Positions 7,393 to 14,543 are shown, counted from the stretch's first letter. The stretch is 20,434 nucleotides of DNA from Magnetaquiglobus sp039908105 (GCA_039908105.1 JAMOBI010000040.1:1-20434); one strand, 5' to 3'. Notes: generated from the sequence alone by a model not told the origin. Translations and numbers: made by a program.

Positions 7393-7926
7393 GTGTCCAG
7401 AATTGGCAAATTACCGATCTCTGTCCCCAAGGGGGTGGAGGTGTCCATCGACAATCAGACCATTCGGGTCGCAGGCAAGCTTGGAGCGTTGACCCGCACC
7501 TTTCCTGCCGAGATCTCCATTGTGCAAGATGGTGACCAGCTGATCGTTGCGCCGCGTGGCGAGGCGAAGAACAGTCGCGCCTTGTGGGGGTTGGCCCGTG
7601 CACTGTTGGCCAACATGGTCAAGGGTGTTTCCGAAGGGTTTTCCAAGACCCTGGAGATCATCGGTGTCGGTTATCGTGCGGCGGTCGATGGACGGATTTT
7701 GAAATTGAACCTCGGGTACTCGCATGCGGTGGATTTCAAGCTGCCGGATGGGATCGATGCGTCGGTCGACAAGAATACCTTGCTGACTCTCAAAGGGATT
7801 GATGTCGAGCGTTTGGGTCAAACGTGTGCTGAGATCCGGACCTATCGTCTGCCTGAGCCCTACAAAGGCAAGGGGATTTTGTATCAGGGCGAGCAGATTC
7901 AGCGCAAGGTCGGCAAGAAGAAGTAA
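7393..7926 (+). CDS. rplF: 50S ribosomal protein L6
   Basis: The product is 177 residues, the E. coli length. It starts with GTG, giving MSRIGKLPISVPKGVEVSID. The two repeated L6 domains are visible, with RALLANMVKGVSEGFSKTLE at about 70-89 and EIRTYRLPEPYKGKGILYQG at about 147-166. L6 lies near the factor-binding site at the base of the L7/L12 stalk. GAGGAATG upstream of the GTG is the likely ribosome-binding site. Confidence 0.97.
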   Translation: MSRIGKLPISVPKGVEVSIDNQTIRVAGKLGALTRTFPAEISIVQDGDQLIVAPRGEAKNSRALWGLARALLANMVKGVSEGFSKTLEIIGVGYRAAVDGRILKLNLGYSHAVDFKLPDGIDASVDKNTLLTLKGIDVERLGQTCAEIRTYRLPEPYKGKGILYQGEQIQRKVGKKK

Positions 7927-7979
7927 TTCTTTGGATCTGATCATCAGCGGGCAACAAAAATTCGCATGGGGATGGTTTG

Positions 7980-8345
7980 ATGTCTCAGGACAGACATGTA
8001 GCCAGAAAGATTCGCAGTGCGCGAATCCGGTTCAAGATTCGTCAGGTTGCCGGGGAGCGTCCCCGACTTTCGGTGTTTCGCAGCGCCAAGCACATTTACG
8101 CGCAGATCATCGATGATGCCAATGGACGCACCATCGTTGCAGCATCGACGGTGGAGAAAGAGGTGCGTGAGCAACTCAAGAACGGCGGCAACCGTGAGGC
8201 TGCGGTCTTGGTAGGACAGCGCATCGCCGAGAAGGCCAAGGCTGCCAATGTCGGCACCGTGGTTTTTGATCGCAGTGGGTATCTGTATCATGGACGGGTG
8301 AAGAGCCTGGCCGATGCCGCGCGCGAAGGCGGATTGGACTTTTAA
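7980..8345 (+). CDS. rplR: 50S ribosomal protein L18
   Basis: The product is 121 residues (E. coli 117), starting MSQDRHVARKIRSARIRFKI. It shows the L18 core RLSVFRSAKHIYAQIIDD and ends with FDRSGYLYHGRVKSLADAAR and EGGLDF. L18 binds 5S rRNA together with L5. The ATG at 7980 follows GGGGATGG at a good distance; an adjacent in-frame TTG at 7977 is less likely to be the start. Confidence 0.96.
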   Translation: MSQDRHVARKIRSARIRFKIRQVAGERPRLSVFRSAKHIYAQIIDDANGRTIVAASTVEKEVREQLKNGGNREAAVLVGQRIAEKAKAANVGTVVFDRSGYLYHGRVKSLADAAREGGLDF

Positions 8346-8353
8346 GCAAACGG

Positions 8354-8366
8354 CCCGCTTGGCGGG
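8354..8366 (+). other. GC-rich mini-hairpin in the rplR-rpsE gap
   Basis: CCCGC (8354-8358) and GCGGG (8362-8366) form a five-pair GC stem with the loop TTG, about ten bases after the rplR stop. The next bases are ATTGGACC with no T run, so it is not a canonical terminator. It may act in mRNA processing or pausing, or be chance. Confidence 0.3.
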
Positions 8367-8396
8367 ATTGGACCGAGAAAGAGGGCAGGAGCGGCG

Positions 8397-8960
8397 ATGG
8401 CTAAGCGACGCAGCAATCAGGCGAACACCAACAACAGTAACAACCCCCCGGAAGAGAAGATCGGTGGCTGGCAGACCGATGATTACATCGAAAAGCTGGT
8501 GACCATCAAGCGTACTGCCAAGGTGGTGAAGGGTGGTAGTCGCTTCAATTTCTCCGCCATTGTCGTGGTGGGTGATGGTAAGGGTCGCGTCGGTTATGGG
8601 TTGGGCAAGGCCAAAGAGGTGCCAGAGAGCATCCGCAAGGCGACCGAAAGGGCCCGCAAGAACATGATGGATATCCCGATTAAAGATGGTCGCACGATTT
8701 ACCATCAGATGATCGGCCATTTTGGCGCAGGTGGCGTGATTCTGCGTCCGGCGGTCGAAGGTACCGGTATCATTGCCGGTGGTTCCATGCGCCCGATTTT
8801 TGAGGCGTTGGGGATTCGCGATATTTTGGCGAAGTCAACAGGAACCTCCAATCCGCACAATCTGATCAAGGCCACCTTTGCAGCGTTGAAGTCGATCCGT
8901 TCGCCCAAGGAAGTGGCGGCCAAGCGCGATCTGACGATGGATCGTCTTGGTGTAGCGTAG
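8397..8960 (+). CDS. rpsE: 30S ribosomal protein S5
   Basis: The product is 187 residues (E. coli 167). The double-stranded RNA-binding-like domain includes LVTIKRTAKVVKGGSRFNFS and VVVGDGKGRVGYGLGKAKEV. The C-terminal domain has GAGGVILRPAVEGTGIIAGG and ALGIRDILAKSTGTSNPHN. S5 acts in decoding accuracy and mRNA entry. Before the usual start of the family (DDYIEKLV), this protein has about 27 residues rich in Asn (NQANTNNSNNPPEEK), which is longer than in E. coli. AGGAGCGG precedes the ATG. Confidence 0.97.
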   Translation: MAKRRSNQANTNNSNNPPEEKIGGWQTDDYIEKLVTIKRTAKVVKGGSRFNFSAIVVVGDGKGRVGYGLGKAKEVPESIRKATERARKNMMDIPIKDGRTIYHQMIGHFGAGGVILRPAVEGTGIIAGGSMRPIFEALGIRDILAKSTGTSNPHNLIKATFAALKSIRSPKEVAAKRDLTMDRLGVA

Positions 8961-8976
8961 GGGGAGGGGAGAGAAG

Positions 8977-9156
8977 ATGTCCAAGACTCTGAAAGTCCAG
9001 CAGGTGCGCTCCCTGATCGGTCGTCCTGAAGTGCAGCGGTTGATCGTGCGTGGTCTCGGATTGAAGCGTATCCGGCATGTGCGTGAATTGCAGGACAATG
9101 AGTGCATCCGTGGCATGATCGCCAAGGTGCCGCATCTGGTACGTGTGGTGGAGTAG
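8977..9156 (+). CDS. rpmD: 50S ribosomal protein L30
   Basis: This short gene encodes 59 residues (E. coli 59). It reads MSKTLKVQQVRSLIGRPEV, then LIVRGLGLKRIRHVRELQD, and ends MIAKVPHLVRVVE. L30 is a small 23S rRNA-binding protein that stabilises the central protuberance side of the 50S subunit. GGGGAGGGGAG just upstream is a strong ribosome-binding site. The order rpsE-rpmD-rplO is the standard spc arrangement. It is followed by a 90-bp gap. Confidence 0.96.
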   Translation: MSKTLKVQQVRSLIGRPEVQRLIVRGLGLKRIRHVRELQDNECIRGMIAKVPHLVRVVE

Positions 9157-9171
9157 GTCGTTGATCGTTGT

Positions 9172-9193
9172 TGGGGTGCGCAACCAAACCCCA
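9172..9193 (+). other. Hairpin in the rpmD-rplO gap
   Basis: TGGGGT (9172-9177) and ACCCCA (9188-9193) form a perfect 6-bp stem with a 10-base loop. There is no T run after it. It occupies one of the two 90-bp gaps within the S10-spc part of the run. The rplO ribosome-binding site further on is weak (AAGG twelve bases from the ATG), so this gap may have some control role. The hairpin alone does not prove it. Confidence 0.35.
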
Positions 9194-9246
9194 GGCGCAA
9201 ATGGCCTGATCTTGAGATTGAGTTCTTTGTAAGGTTTTGAGATACC

Positions 9247-9729
9247 ATGAAACTGAACGAACTGCCCAAGAATCCCGCTGGTGCCCGTGGTGGTAAGCGC
9301 GTGGGTCGCGGTATCGGTTCCGGACACGGCAAAACCAGCTGCCGTGGTCAAAAAGGTCAACGTGCTCGCTCGGGTGGCTATCACAAGGTCGGATTCGAGG
9401 GTGGGCAGATGCCCTTGCAACGGCGTTTGCCGAAGCGTGGCTTCAAGAATCCGTTCCGCAAGGTTTACTCGCTGGTCAATATCCAGGATCTCGATCTGTT
9501 TGACGCCGGTGTGAAGGTCGGTCTCGAGGAGTTGAAGTCTTTTGGTCTGGTCGGTCGTGAGCGCGATGGCGTGAAATTGTTGGCCCAGGGAGAGATCACC
9601 AAGCCGTTGTTCATCACAGTGGATCGCGCATCGGCTGCGGCCATTGAAAAGGTGCGTGCAGCGGGTGGAGATGTAATCGTGAAGTCGGATGAGTCCGGAG
9701 ATGCGTTGAACTCCGAAGCGACCGCGTAA
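9247..9729 (+). CDS. rplO: 50S ribosomal protein L15
   Basis: The product is 160 residues (E. coli 144). The N-terminal half is the glycine- and arginine-rich extension typical of L15: MKLNELPKNPAGARGGKRVG, then GSGHGKTSCRGQKGQRARSG. It continues FEGGQMPLQRRLPKRGFKN. The C-terminal globular part ends in an extra acidic tail (KSDESGDALNSEATA), which accounts for the added length. L15 is a late-assembly protein with a long arm into 23S rRNA. The ribosome-binding site is poor, so coupling or upstream structure may influence its translation. Confidence 0.96.
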   Translation: MKLNELPKNPAGARGGKRVGRGIGSGHGKTSCRGQKGQRARSGGYHKVGFEGGQMPLQRRLPKRGFKNPFRKVYSLVNIQDLDLFDAGVKVGLEELKSFGLVGRERDGVKLLAQGEITKPLFITVDRASAAAIEKVRAAGGDVIVKSDESGDALNSEATA

Positions 9730-9746
9730 AGGTAGGAAAATCATTT

Positions 9747-11069
9747 ATGGAAGCGCAATCTCCATTTGTTGGTTTGGCCAATCTTGGCCGTATCCCCGAG
9801 TTGCGCAAACGGTTGATGTTTACCCTGGGCATGCTGATCGTTTATCGCATTGGTGCCCATGTACCGACTCCAGGCATTGATCCGAAGGCGTTGGCTGCCT
9901 TTTTTGATCAGCAGCAGGGAACCTTGCTGGGTATGTTCAACATGTTTTCGGGTGGCGCACTGTCGCGGTTGACAGTTTTTGCCCTCGGAATCATGCCGTA
10001 CATCTCTTCATCGATTATTCTTCAATTGATGACCGCCGTTTTTCCGAAGCTGGAGGCGATCAAGAAAGAGGGAGAGCTGGGGAGGCGAAAAATCAATCAG
10101 TATACCCGTTATGGAACGGTGGTACTCTCCATTTTTCAAGGTTTTGGTATTGCCTATGGCCTGGAGTCCATGCAAGCCGGTGGTTTGGGCGTTGTGGTGG
10201 ATCCGGGTTGGTCGTTCCGTGTCATGACCGTGATCACCTTGACCTCGGGCACGGCTTTCATCATGTGGGTTGGTGAGCAGATCACCGCGCGGGGGATTGG
10301 CAACGGCATTTCGTTGATCATCTTCGCGGGAATTGTGGCCAATCTGCCGATCGCTTTGGTCAAGACGTTGGAGTTGGCCCGTACCGGGGATTTGCAACCG
10401 CTGTTCGTGCTTTTCCTTTTGGTCATGTCGATTGCTGTGACCGCCTTTATCATTTTCATGGAACGAGCACAGCGGCGCATCACCGTGCAGTATGCCAAGC
10501 GCCAGGTGAGTGGACGGCGCATGGTGGGGGGTGAGAGTACCCATCTGCCGTTGAAGGTCAATACCTCTGGCGTGATCCCCCCGATTTTTGCCAGCTCGAT
10601 CATTCTGTTCCCGGTGACAATCGCCAATTTTGCGCCCTGGGAGTGGTTGAAAAGTGCGGCCAATGCGTTGTCACCAGGGCATATCGCTTATATGGTGGTT
10701 TACTCGTTGGCGATTGTTTTCTTCTGCTTTTTTTATACAGCGATCGTCTTCAACCCACAGGAGACGGCGGACAATCTGCAGAAGTATGGCGGTTTTGTCC
10801 CTGGCATTCGACCGGGTGTGCGCACTGCCGAATATCTTGATAAGATCCTGACACGACTGACCATGATCGGTGCCGTGTATGTGACTGCGGTTTGTTTGTT
10901 GCCAGAGATCCTGATTTCCAGCTATAATGTACCGTTTTATTTCGGCGGTACCTCCATGTTGATCGTCGTCGGCGTCACCATGGATACCACGGCCCAGATC
11001 CAGTCCTTTTTGATCAGCCGACAGTATGAAGGGTTGATGCAAAAAGCTCGCATTCGCGGACGGACGTAG
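9747..11069 (+). CDS. secY: Protein translocase subunit SecY
   Basis: The product is 440 residues (E. coli 443). SecY is the channel of the SecYEG translocon in the inner membrane. The start is MEAQSPFVGLANLGRIPELR. TM1 is near 23-40 (RLMFTLGMLIVYRIGAHVPT). The TM2 region follows FSGGALSRLTVFALGIMPYI and SSSIILQLM. The conserved cytoplasmic KKEGELGRRKINQYTRY is near 108-124. Later segments include AERAQRRI-like ERAQRRITVQYAKRQVSGRR and NPQETADNLQKYGGFVPGIR. Ten membrane helices are expected, and the sequence is hydrophobic throughout. AGGTAGGA precedes the ATG. Unlike in many bacteria, no adk, map or infA gene follows. Confidence 0.98.
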   Translation: MEAQSPFVGLANLGRIPELRKRLMFTLGMLIVYRIGAHVPTPGIDPKALAAFFDQQQGTLLGMFNMFSGGALSRLTVFALGIMPYISSSIILQLMTAVFPKLEAIKKEGELGRRKINQYTRYGTVVLSIFQGFGIAYGLESMQAGGLGVVVDPGWSFRVMTVITLTSGTAFIMWVGEQITARGIGNGISLIIFAGIVANLPIALVKTLELARTGDLQPLFVLFLLVMSIAVTAFIIFMERAQRRITVQYAKRQVSGRRMVGGESTHLPLKVNTSGVIPPIFASSIILFPVTIANFAPWEWLKSAANALSPGHIAYMVVYSLAIVFFCFFYTAIVFNPQETADNLQKYGGFVPGIRPGVRTAEYLDKILTRLTMIGAVYVTAVCLLPEILISSYNVPFYFGGTSMLIVVGVTMDTTAQIQSFLISRQYEGLMQKARIRGRT

Positions 11070-11095
11070 CGTCCTTTGTTGTGGAGGAAAGAGAG

Positions 11096-11212
11096 ATGAA
11101 GGTGCGTGCATCGGTCAAGACCCTTTGCAAGGTCTGCAAAGTGGTTAAACGCAAAGGAGTTGCACGGGTGATCTGCCCAGCCCACCCCAAGCATAAGCAG
11201 CGGCAGGGGTGA
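11096..11212 (+). CDS. rpmJ: 50S ribosomal protein L36, zinc-binding type
   Basis: This 38-residue gene (E. coli RpmJ also 38) reads MKVRASVKTLCKVCKVVKRK and ends ICPAHPKHKQRQG. The zinc ligands C11, C14, C27 and H33 are all present, so this is the C+ form. L36 is the smallest 50S protein and stabilises 23S rRNA folding late in assembly. GGAGGAAAGAG lies immediately upstream. Its place between secY and rpsM matches the gammaproteobacterial order. Confidence 0.97.
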   Translation: MKVRASVKTLCKVCKVVKRKGVARVICPAHPKHKQRQG

Positions 11213-11306
11213 GTTCAGCCAGCGGTGTGAAAGTTGGATCTGGTGAGCGCTTTTTTGGTAAGATGTAGATTTTAGTCCGTAAATCGGCTTATGAGGAGGT
11301 TTGAAG

Positions 11307-11669
11307 GTGGCCCGTATTGCTGGCGTGAACATTCCGATCAACAAGCGGATGGAAGTGGCATTGACCTACATCTTTGGAATCGGGCCGGTACGGGCCAAAA
11401 AGATTCTGGAAGAGGCGCAGGTCTCCACGGAAGTCCGGGCGCGCGATCTTTCCGAGACCGAAGTGGCCCGGATTCGAGCCATTCTCGATAAGGATTATGT
11501 GGTAGAAGGCGATCTGCGGCGTCAGGTGGCCATGAATACCAAGCGGTTGATGGATCTGGGCTGCTATCGAGGGCTGCGTCATCGGCGTGGTCTGCCGGTA
11601 CGTGGTCAGCGTACCCATACCAATGCCCGGACGCGCAAAGGTCCGAGGCGCACCGTGGTCGGCAAATGA
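11307..11669 (+). CDS. rpsM: 30S ribosomal protein S13
   Basis: The product is 120 residues (E. coli 118). It starts ARIAGVNIPINKRMEVALTY after the initiator and carries GDLRRQVAMNTKRLMDLGCY, then RGLRHRRGLPVRGQRT and the basic C-terminal NARTRKGPRR that reaches P-site tRNA. The start is GTG at 11307, supported by a textbook AGGAGG seven bases upstream. A TTG two codons earlier would crowd that site. The 94-bp gap before it is the longest in the run. In E. coli the corresponding leader binds S4 for autogenous control, and that may apply here. Confidence 0.95.
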   Translation: MARIAGVNIPINKRMEVALTYIFGIGPVRAKKILEEAQVSTEVRARDLSETEVARIRAILDKDYVVEGDLRRQVAMNTKRLMDLGCYRGLRHRRGLPVRGQRTHTNARTRKGPRRTVVGK

Positions 11670-11730
11670 TCGTGAATCACTTACTGATGGGCCCTGTTGA
11701 GATGACCGGGCCAGGAATCGAGGAGTAAAC

Positions 11731-12132
11731 ATGGCGACGAAGGCTCAAAAAACCGCGACCCGGATCAAGAAGAAGGAGCGGAAAAATATCGCCAGCGGGA
11801 TCGCGCACATCCGGTCCACCTTCAACAATACCATCGTTTCCATCACCGATACCGCCGGGAATGTGATCTCCTGGGGTTCGGCTGGGGCGCAGGGCTTCAA
11901 GGGATCGCGCAAATCCACCCCCTTTGCCGCTCAAATGGCCGCCGAGGATGCGGGACGCAAGGCCCAGGAACATGGCATGCGCAACCTGGAAGTGCGTTTG
12001 AAAGGTCCGGGGTCCGGACGTGAATCCGCGCTGCGTGCGTTGGCCAATATCGGTTTCAACATCGCCTTTGTCCAGGATGTGACTCCCATTCCGCACAATG
12101 GTTGCCGTCCTCCAAAACGGCGTCGCGTCTGA
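11731..12132 (+). CDS. rpsK: 30S ribosomal protein S11
   Basis: The product is 133 residues (E. coli 129). It contains IASGIAHIRSTFNNTIVSIT and AGAQGFKGSRKSTPFAAQMA, and ends VTPIPHNGCRPPKRRRV. S11 forms part of the 30S platform near the E site with S18 and S21. The first 22 residues are rich in Lys and Thr. GAGGAG sits just upstream of the ATG. The order rpsM-rpsK-rpsD-rpoA is retained. Confidence 0.98.
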   Translation: MATKAQKTATRIKKKERKNIASGIAHIRSTFNNTIVSITDTAGNVISWGSAGAQGFKGSRKSTPFAAQMAAEDAGRKAQEHGMRNLEVRLKGPGSGRESALRALANIGFNIAFVQDVTPIPHNGCRPPKRRRV

Positions 12133-12168
12133 TTCGACTCAAGGTTCTATAGGACTTAAAGGGATAAT

Positions 12169-12795
12169 ATGGCCCGTTATTTTGGATCCAAATGCAGACT
12201 GTGCCGTCGCGAGGCGGCCAAACTTTTCCTGAAAGGGGAGAAGTGTTTCTCGGACAAGTGCGCCATCGAGCGACGGAACTACGGGCCAGGTCTGCACGGT
12301 CAGCGGCGCCGCAAGGTTTCGGACTACGGTGTACATCTGCGCGAGAAGCAGAAGATCAAGCGAACCTATTGTCTTTTGGAGAAGCAGTTTAGAAACTATT
12401 TCGAAAAAGCGGCGCGTCTGCCAGGCGTTACTGGTGAGAATCTGTTGATTCTGCTGGAGCGACGGCTGGATAACGTCGTTTATCGGCTTGGTTTCGCTGC
12501 CTCTCGCAGCGAGGCCAGACAGGTGGTCAGCCACAAGCAGATTCAAGTCAATGGCAAGACCATCAACATCGCCTCCTACCTGGTCAGACCAGGCGACAAG
12601 ATTGCGGTGGATGAGACGTGCAAAAATCATCTGCGTATCAAGGGCTCATTGGATAGCGCCATGCGTCGCAGTTTCCCTTCCTGGCTCGAGGTGGATCCGG
12701 TCGCCATGTCTGGTACATTCGTGACCTTTCCGGATCGTGCGGATCTTCCGGCGGATTATAACGAGAACCTCATCGTCGAACTGTATTCCAAGTAA
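12169..12795 (+). CDS. rpsD: 30S ribosomal protein S4, zinc-binding type
   Basis: The product is 208 residues (E. coli 206). It starts MARYFGSKCRLCRREAAKLF and keeps four cysteines at 9, 12, 26 and 31 (C-x2-C-x13-C-x4-C), the zinc-knuckle form found in Thermus and absent from E. coli S4. The S4 RNA-binding domain is at about 98-160, with RRLDNVVYRLGFAASRSEAR and VSHKQIQVNGKTINIASYLV. It ends DYNENLIVELYSK. S4 nucleates assembly of the 16S 5' domain and in E. coli represses the alpha operon. Its position before rpoA is like gamma- and betaproteobacteria; many Alphaproteobacteria have rpsD elsewhere. Confidence 0.98.
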   Translation: MARYFGSKCRLCRREAAKLFLKGEKCFSDKCAIERRNYGPGLHGQRRRKVSDYGVHLREKQKIKRTYCLLEKQFRNYFEKAARLPGVTGENLLILLERRLDNVVYRLGFAASRSEARQVVSHKQIQVNGKTINIASYLVRPGDKIAVDETCKNHLRIKGSLDSAMRRSFPSWLEVDPVAMSGTFVTFPDRADLPADYNENLIVELYSK

Positions 12796-12821
12796 CGCGT
12801 TTATTTGGATGGGGGATTGTG

Positions 12822-13841
12822 ATGTACAGGAATTGGACCGAATTAATCAAACCCCGCAAGGTCGAACTGGTTGCAGATGGCGATTCTCAATACAAGGCCA
12901 CTCTGATTGCCGAACCTTTGGAACGTGGCTTTGGAACGACGCTTGGCAATGCCTTGCGACGTGTACTGCTCTCCTCTTTGCAGGGTGCGGCCGTCTCTGC
13001 GGTGCGCATCGATGGAGTTTTGCATGAGTTTTCCAGCATCCCCGGTGTTCTTGAGGATGTGACGGATATTATTCTGAATCTCAAGGGTGTTGCGATTCGC
13101 ATGAAGAGTGGTACCACTCGTACCATGACACTTGAGGTTGAGAAGGAAGGTGAAGTGACCGCTGCGGATATCGATTGTGGACACGATATTGAAATCCTCA
13201 ATCCTCAGCATCACATCGCCACTCTGAACAAGAGCGGAAAGCTCAACATGACCATGACCGTGACCACGGGCAAGGGGTATGTTCGGGCATCTGCTGGTGC
13301 GGATGATCAGCCGACCAACATCGGCGACATCCCGATGGATTGCAGTTACAATCCAGTCAAGCGTGTCTCCTACAAGGTTTCTAATGCCCGTGTTGGTCAG
13401 CAGACGGACTACGACAAGCTGGAACTCTACATCGAGACCAATGGCGTGGTCAGCCCTGAGGATGCCTTGGCACTGGCTGCGAAAATTTTGCAAGATCAGT
13501 TGAGTTTGTTCATCAATTTTGACGACATTCCGATTCACGAGGGACGTGATGAGCATGCCACGCCGAAGTGGAATCCGCATCTGTTCCGCAAGGTGGATGA
13601 GCTGGAACTGTCGGTACGGTCGGCCAACTGTTTGAAGAACGACGATATTGTCTATATTGGCGATCTGGTGCAGAAGACCGAATCCGAGATGCTCAAGACC
13701 CCCAATTTTGGTCGCAAATCCTTGAATGAGATCAAGGAGGTGCTTGAGGAGATGGATTTGAGTCTCGGTATGCACCTGGAAGGTTGGCCACCGGAAAACA
13801 TCGAAGAGCTGGCCAAGCAGTTCGAGGAAGAGAATTTCTAA
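12822..13841 (+). CDS. rpoA: DNA-directed RNA polymerase subunit alpha
   Basis: The product is 339 residues (E. coli 329). The N-terminal dimerisation domain (about 1-235) has PLERGFGTTLGNALRRVLLS and GVLHEFSSIPGVLEDVTDII. A linker with HEGRDEHATPKWNPHLFRKV follows. The C-terminal domain (about 255-325) has ELSVRSANCLKNDDIVYIGD and PNFGRKSLNEIKEVLEEMDL, the part that binds UP-element DNA and activators. I chose ATG 12822, after GGGGGATT; the GTG directly before it would add one Met. The N-terminal sequence resembles alphaproteobacterial RpoA (EPLERGFG, SSLQGAAV). It is followed at 41 bp by rplQ. Confidence 0.98.
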   Translation: MYRNWTELIKPRKVELVADGDSQYKATLIAEPLERGFGTTLGNALRRVLLSSLQGAAVSAVRIDGVLHEFSSIPGVLEDVTDIILNLKGVAIRMKSGTTRTMTLEVEKEGEVTAADIDCGHDIEILNPQHHIATLNKSGKLNMTMTVTTGKGYVRASAGADDQPTNIGDIPMDCSYNPVKRVSYKVSNARVGQQTDYDKLELYIETNGVVSPEDALALAAKILQDQLSLFINFDDIPIHEGRDEHATPKWNPHLFRKVDELELSVRSANCLKNDDIVYIGDLVQKTESEMLKTPNFGRKSLNEIKEVLEEMDLSLGMHLEGWPPENIEELAKQFEEENF

Positions 13842-13882
13842 GAATATCTCAGCGTTTGCTGATCGTTAAGGATGGATGGATC

Positions 13883-14251
13883 ATGAGACACCTCAAGCAG
13901 GGCCGTAAGCTCAATCGCAGACCCGACATCCGCAACGCCATGTTGCGTAACATGTTGACGAGCCTGTTCCGTTACGAGCGGATCGAAGTGACTGTGCCGC
14001 GTGCCAAGGAGTTGCGCATGTTGGCGGACAAGATGGTGACGTTGGGCAAGGACGGTACTTTGCATGCCCGTCGCCAGGCTTTGTCGGTGATGACCGACAA
14101 GGAGGTCACACACAAACTCTTTTCGGATATTGCCGAGCGCAACAAGGAGCGGCATGGCGGATATACCCGTATCATCAAGACACGCAATCGATATGGCGAT
14201 TGTGCACCGATGGCTTTTATTGAACTGGTTGAGCGTCAAGCTGCGGTTTGA
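13883..14251 (+). CDS. rplQ: 50S ribosomal protein L17
   Basis: The product is 122 residues (E. coli 127). It starts MRHLKQGRKLNRRPDIRNAM and includes LLTSLFRYE-like MLTSLFRYERIEVTVPRAKE. It ends KTRNRYGDCAPMAFIELVER plus QAAV. L17 lies near the tunnel exit. The ATG at 13883 matches the family start and follows AAGGATGGATGG; the frame is open upstream to 13784 but that part overlaps rpoA and is not family sequence. It is the last gene of the ribosomal run, 29 bp before a strong terminator. Confidence 0.97.
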   Translation: MRHLKQGRKLNRRPDIRNAMLRNMLTSLFRYERIEVTVPRAKELRMLADKMVTLGKDGTLHARRQALSVMTDKEVTHKLFSDIAERNKERHGGYTRIIKTRNRYGDCAPMAFIELVERQAAV

Positions 14252-14280
14252 TAAACAGCTACTGTCTCTGAAGGGTTATT

Positions 14281-14314
14281 AAAAAAGCTGTTGGTGATAA
14301 CCAGCAGCTTTTTT
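14281..14314 (+). terminator. Bidirectional rho-independent terminator after rplQ
   Basis: AAAAAAGCTGTTGG (14281-14294) pairs with CCAGCAGCTTTTTT (14301-14314): a 14-pair stem with one T/G wobble and a 6-base loop TGATAA. The T run on the + strand and the A run on the other side allow it to stop transcription in both directions. It closes the ribosomal run 29 bases after the rplQ stop. Confidence 0.92.
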
Positions 14315-14351
14315 GTTGTTTGTATGTTTTAAGCCATACCTGTTTTTGGAT

Positions 14352-14543
14352 GCGTAGTATTTAGCAAGGCTGTGTGCAAGATGTGGGAGTCGTTTCCAAA
14401 AGGCGGAGACGACTGCCACGAAGGCGGCGCATTTTTCGCAAGAAACGCGAAAAAATGCTTCATTTGAAGAGCGCGCTAAAGGCAAAGGCAAACCCCTGGG
14501 AGATGAATCTCCCAGACCCTCTCTTTTTTTTCCAGTAAAAGCG
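14352..14543 (+). repeat. Structured repeat, copy A (three hairpins plus T8)
   Basis: This 192-bp stretch is about three-quarters identical by eye to the reverse complement of 18601-18801. Both ends match: GCGTAG at the left and AGTAAAAGCG at the right. It contains three hairpins: 14384-14397 with 14405-14418 (14 pairs, one wobble, one mismatch), 14429-14439 with 14447-14458, and 14496-14503 with 14508-14515 (perfect 8-bp stem, loop TGAA). Eight T follow at 14524-14531. No reading frame is shared intact by the two copies. It lies in the non-coding gap after the ribosomal terminator. Its nature (dispersed repeat, non-autonomous mobile element or RNA) is not known to me. Confidence 0.85.
14496..14531 (+). 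terminator. Possible terminator forming the end of repeat copy A
   Basis: CTGGGAGA and TCTCCCAG form a perfect 8-bp stem with a TGAA loop, followed after eight bases by eight T. The spacing between stem and T run is longer than in a canonical terminator, so activity is uncertain. The same hairpin and T8 recur in copy B on the minus strand. Confidence 0.4.

Noticed and set aside
11234..11264. Possible promoter before rpsM (TTGGAT, 19 bases, TAAGAT)
   Set aside because: Three of six and four of six consensus matches with long spacing are too weak to call.
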